A stretch of DNA of 43,352 bases from the NCBI GenBank assembly GCA_017632155.1, contig JAGBRZ010000131.1, forward strand, positions 1 through 43,352, in the 5' to 3' direction. Positions within the stretch are counted from its first letter, which is position 1, and the number at the start of each line of letters is the position of its first letter. Origin of the DNA: Clostridia bacterium (GTDB lineage Bacteria > Bacillota_A > Clostridia > Oscillospirales > CAG-272). The translations under genes were made by a program, and so were the position numbers. Positions 40,820 through 43,352 of the stretch are shown here, one piece after another. The notes under the pieces were generated by a model, which saw only the letters and a list, made by a program, of their open reading frames with translations, did no database searches and had not been told where the DNA came from.

Positions 40820-42154
40820 ATGTACGATCTTATTGTGATCGGCGGAGGACCGGGCGGCTACAGCGCCGCCCTCTCCGCTGCAAAGGCAGGCAAGAAGGTC
40901 TGCCTCTTTGAAAAAGAAAATCTTGGCGGAACCTGCCTCAACGTTGGCTGTATCCCCACCAAGTACATTCTCGACCGCGCAACTGCTCTTGAAAAGATCA
41001 GACATATGACCGGCGAGGGCATGCTTCGCAATGCGGGAGAATTCTCCTTCAAGAAGATCATGACCTCGAAGGCGGGCGCGATCAACAAGCTCATTTCCGG
41101 CATTGCAGGTATGCTCAAGGCATCCGGCGTTGAGGTTGTTACCGGTCTTGCTTCCTTCAAGAACGCAACCACCGTTACTTGTAACGGAACCGATTACGAA
41201 GCAAAGAACATCATCATCGCAACCGGTTCGACCCCGATCAGAATCCCCTTCCCCGGCAACGAGCTTTGCATCGACTCGACTGCAGCTCTTGCACTGACCA
41301 AACTCCCCCGTAAGATCTGCATCATCGGCGGCGGCGTTATCGGTCTTGAGCTCGGCTCTGCATTTGCCGCTTTCGGCGCAGAGATCGTTATCGTTGAGCT
41401 TATGGACTCCCTCCTTCGCGGCGAGGAAAAGGCGGCAAGCGATATGCTCGTTCGCAGCCTTGAGGGTCGCGGAATCGAGATCAAGTGCTCGACAAAGGTT
41501 GAAAGCGTTGAAAAGAACGGCGCGGCTTACACCGTTCACACCTCTGCGGGTGACATCACCGCTGATTGCGTGATCTCCGCCGCAGGCAGACGCGCGAACA
41601 CCGAAGGACTTTGCGTAGAGAATGCAGGTCTTACCCTTGAGCGTAACGGCACCATCGCCGTAAACGAATATCTCCAGACGAAGGTCGAGAACATTTACGC
41701 TATCGGCGACGTTATCGGCGGCTATATGCTCGCGCACGCGGCTTACACCGAGGCAGAGGTTGCCGTTGACAACATCCTCGGCGAAAAGGTAGCTCTTGAC
41801 CACAGCATCATGCCCCGCTGCGTTTATACCATCCCCGCTTTCGCCGCTGTCGGAATCTCTTCGCAGACCGCCGCTGACAAGGGCATCGAAACAGTTGTTG
41901 CTCGCTTTGACTACCGCGGAAACGGTATGGCAGTTGCAGAGGGCGAAAACGGATGTGTCTTTGCCATTATGGAAAAGGCTACCCGCAAGTGTATCGGCTT
42001 CACTCTTGTAGGCGCACAGGCACCCGAGATGATCACCGCCGCTTCGATCGCAGTTGAGCGTGGCTACACTCAGGAGGATTGGCGTAAGCTTACCGTTGCG
42101 CATCCTTCCCTTTCCGAAATGCTCCGCGAAGCAGTTGTCAACGCGAGGTTTTAA
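40820..42154 (+). CDS. lpdA: E3 dihydrolipoyl dehydrogenase
   Basis: This 444-residue flavoprotein has an FAD motif GGGPGG (8-13), the redox disulfide GGTCLNVGCIPTK (C39, C44), an NAD motif GGGVIGLELG, the AIGDVIGG FAD segment and a C-terminal AHPSLSEML with the catalytic His428-Glu433 pair. It reoxidises dihydrolipoamide with NAD+. It follows E2 by 15 nt. Confidence 0.95.
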   Translation: MYDLIVIGGGPGGYSAALSAAKAGKKVCLFEKENLGGTCLNVGCIPTKYILDRATALEKIRHMTGEGMLRNAGEFSFKKIMTSKAGAINKLISGIAGMLKASGVEVVTGLASFKNATTVTCNGTDYEAKNIIIATGSTPIRIPFPGNELCIDSTAALALTKLPRKICIIGGGVIGLELGSAFAAFGAEIVIVELMDSLLRGEEKAASDMLVRSLEGRGIEIKCSTKVESVEKNGAAYTVHTSAGDITADCVISAAGRRANTEGLCVENAGLTLERNGTIAVNEYLQTKVENIYAIGDVIGGYMLAHAAYTEAEVAVDNILGEKVALDHSIMPRCVYTIPAFAAVGISSQTAADKGIETVVARFDYRGNGMAVAEGENGCVFAIMEKATRKCIGFTLVGAQAPEMITAASIAVERGYTQEDWRKLTVAHPSLSEMLREAVVNARF

Positions 42155-42157
42155 GAT

Positions 42158-42889
42158 ATGACGACAGTTTATATCGTCCGCCACGGCGAGACAGATCTGA
42201 ACCGCCTTTACCGCTTCATCGGAAGCACCGATCATCCTCTCAACGAGAGGGGAATCGCGCAGGTTGAAACCCTCCGCGAGCCGATGTCGAAATTCCACCT
42301 CGACCGCATCTATTCGAGCCCCCTCAAGCGCACGATGATGACCGCCGAGAGAATTCAAAACGGCCGCGACATCGAAATCATTCCCCATAATGACCTCAAA
42401 GAGATCCATTGCGGAGGTTGGGAGACCCTCAACCGCGAGGAAATCGAGGCAAGATGGCCCGGCGAGATCGAGCTTTGGGAAAAGAAACCCGACCTTCTCC
42501 ACATGGAAGACGGAGAAACTTTCGCTGAGGTTCAGGAGCGTGCCATCCGCGGTATCATCGAGATCGTTAACCGCGAGCGCGGAAAGAGCATTGCAATCGC
42601 TTGCCATATGCTGACCATTCAGCTGATTATGGCAAAACTTTTGCAGGTTCCGATTCGCGACGTATGGGAAATGGTTCGACTTGAAAACACCTCGATCACC
42701 ACGATGAATATTGAGGACAACGGCGACTTCGAGGTCGTTCGTTGGGCAGACGACAGTCACCTTCCCGAAGAACTCAAAAACGCGAACGTTAAGGTCGCGG
42801 GCATCCATAACACAAGCTTTAACGCAAAGTACGACATCACCGACGTCGAGGGCAAACACCACTTCGACGGATTCGCAATCCACTCGTAA
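42158..42889 (+). CDS. Histidine phosphatase (phosphoglycerate-mutase-like)
   Basis: This 243-residue protein has the RHGET motif (8-12) with catalytic His9 and a second His in ACHMLTIQ, in the classical histidine-phosphatase branch. It would remove phosphate from a small molecule; the substrate is unknown. It follows the E3 gene by 3 nt, which suggests an operon with the dehydrogenase complex, although its link to the pathway is unclear. A C-terminal tail of about 40 residues, rich in His and Asp, goes beyond the family core. Confidence 0.9.
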   Translation: MTTVYIVRHGETDLNRLYRFIGSTDHPLNERGIAQVETLREPMSKFHLDRIYSSPLKRTMMTAERIQNGRDIEIIPHNDLKEIHCGGWETLNREEIEARWPGEIELWEKKPDLLHMEDGETFAEVQERAIRGIIEIVNRERGKSIAIACHMLTIQLIMAKLLQVPIRDVWEMVRLENTSITTMNIEDNGDFEVVRWADDSHLPEELKNANVKVAGIHNTSFNAKYDITDVEGKHHFDGFAIHS

Positions 42890-42919
42890 AACTGCGTTTT
42901 GAAACGAAAGGAAAACAAA

Positions 42920-43352
42920 ATGAACAAGAACCTTGTTGAAGGCAAAGTTGCCGTTGTTACCGGTTCCGGTCAGGGAATCGGCGAGGCTATCGCGCGCAGA
43001 CTTGCTGAGTTTGGCGCAAAGGTCATCATTACAGATATTAACACCGAGAAGGGTCAGGCTACCGCAGACGCTCTTTGCGCTGAGGGCTACGAGGCATCCT
43101 TCAAGTATTTCAACGTTACCGATTTCGACAACCTCAAGTCGGAGATCGAGGCTATGCGTAATATTTACGGCAGAATCGACATCTGGGTAAACAACGCAGG
43201 TCTCACCGGCACTCTCCGCGTTGACGAGATCACCATTGAGCACTGGGACAAGATGCAGACCATCGACATCAAGAGCGTATTCTTCTGCACTCAGGCTGTT
43301 TACGAGATCATGAAGGAGCAGAACTACGGTAAGCTCGTTCACATCTCCTCGA
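42920..43352 (+). CDS. Short-chain dehydrogenase/reductase, cut by the window end
   Basis: The first 144 residues are visible. They start with NLVEGKVAVVTGSGQGIGEA, which contains the TGxxxGIG dinucleotide motif (14-21), and include NNAG (91-94); the Tyr-x-x-x-Lys active site lies beyond the window. It would reduce or oxidise an alcohol or ketone with NAD(P)H. It starts 30 nt after the phosphatase gene, with an AAAGGA site. Close relation to an acetoin or butanediol reductase is possible but untested. Confidence 0.9.
   Translation, partial: MNKNLVEGKVAVVTGSGQGIGEAIARRLAEFGAKVIITDINTEKGQATADALCAEGYEASFKYFNVTDFDNLKSEIEAMRNIYGRIDIWVNNAGLTGTLRVDEITIEHWDKMQTIDIKSVFFCTQAVYEIMKEQNYGKLVHISS

Noticed and set aside
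40463..43342. 959-codon minus-strand frame opposite E2, E3, phosphatase and SDR
   Set aside because: It runs antisense through four well-supported genes with known catalytic motifs, so it is due to codon bias and not a gene.

Overview
The window looks like chromosomal DNA of an uncultured anaerobic Firmicute, class Clostridia, probably a gut-type Oscillospirales or Christensenellales relative. This placement is inferred from strong TTGACA/TATAAT promoters with a TATGnTATAAT form, purine-rich ribosome sites, lipoproteins with Thr/Pro/Glu-rich linkers, an archaeal-type AspRS, a DUF1667 redox operon, a small Cys/Gly-rich membrane peptide, and many palindromic intergenic repeats. No marker gene allows a finer placement.

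Layout. Positions 1-77 are the 3' part of a tRNA-Ser(GCU) whose end is mirrored in a 34-bp inverted repeat. 0.5-2.9 kb holds a CxC-type protein of unknown function, a palindrome array, a small lipoprotein and a GNAT acetyltransferase. 2.9-4.8 kb (minus) is a two-gene operon: a glycerol-1-phosphate-dehydrogenase-like enzyme and a SIS sugar-phosphate isomerase. 5.2-9.8 kb (minus) is an operon of an M81/MlrC-like protein, a GlpA-like FAD/BFD oxidoreductase, a second FAD oxidoreductase and DUF1667. Divergent from it (10.2-14.3 kb, plus) are a uroporphyrinogen-decarboxylase-family protein, a ribulokinase-like FGGY kinase, a cytosolic alpha/beta hydrolase and a Nudix hydrolase. The divergent promoter region contains a candidate small RNA. 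14.8-17.6 kb (minus) has an acyltransferase fused to a zinc ribbon, and an AspRS.

17.8-22.9 kb (plus) is a cluster of three exported proteins: a solute-binding lipoprotein, a lipoprotein with a glycerophosphodiesterase domain, and a surface beta-helix protein on a PETT-rich stalk. No permease genes accompany them. 23-25.5 kb (minus) has a MntA/HepT toxin-antitoxin pair and an acyl-CoA ligase. 25.7-28.2 kb has a Na+/Ca2+-exchanger-family antiporter, a GNAT and a PHP phosphoesterase. 28.3-31.5 kb (minus) is an amidohydrolase plus DUF4886 lipoprotein operon. Beside it lies a 51-residue Cys/Gly-rich peptide gene.

31.8-32.35 kb carries two inverted-repeat elements, the second a TA-flanked MITE-like unit. 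32.4-36.9 kb (minus) has a lipid kinase and an operon of lipoate ligase, serine beta-lactamase-like hydrolase and a glycosidase-like TIM barrel. The lipoate ligase appears to have a leaderless mRNA. It stands divergent to a complete 2-oxo-acid (or acetoin) dehydrogenase operon (37.5-42.2 kb: E1 alpha, E1 beta, lipoyl E2, E3), which continues into a histidine phosphatase and a short-chain dehydrogenase cut by the window end.

The lipoate ligase probably modifies the E2 across the divergent region. The M81/FAD and URO-D/kinase/hydrolase operons may form one divergently regulated catabolic locus; its substrate cannot be read from sequence. The other notable theme is the density of structured palindromic intergenic elements.
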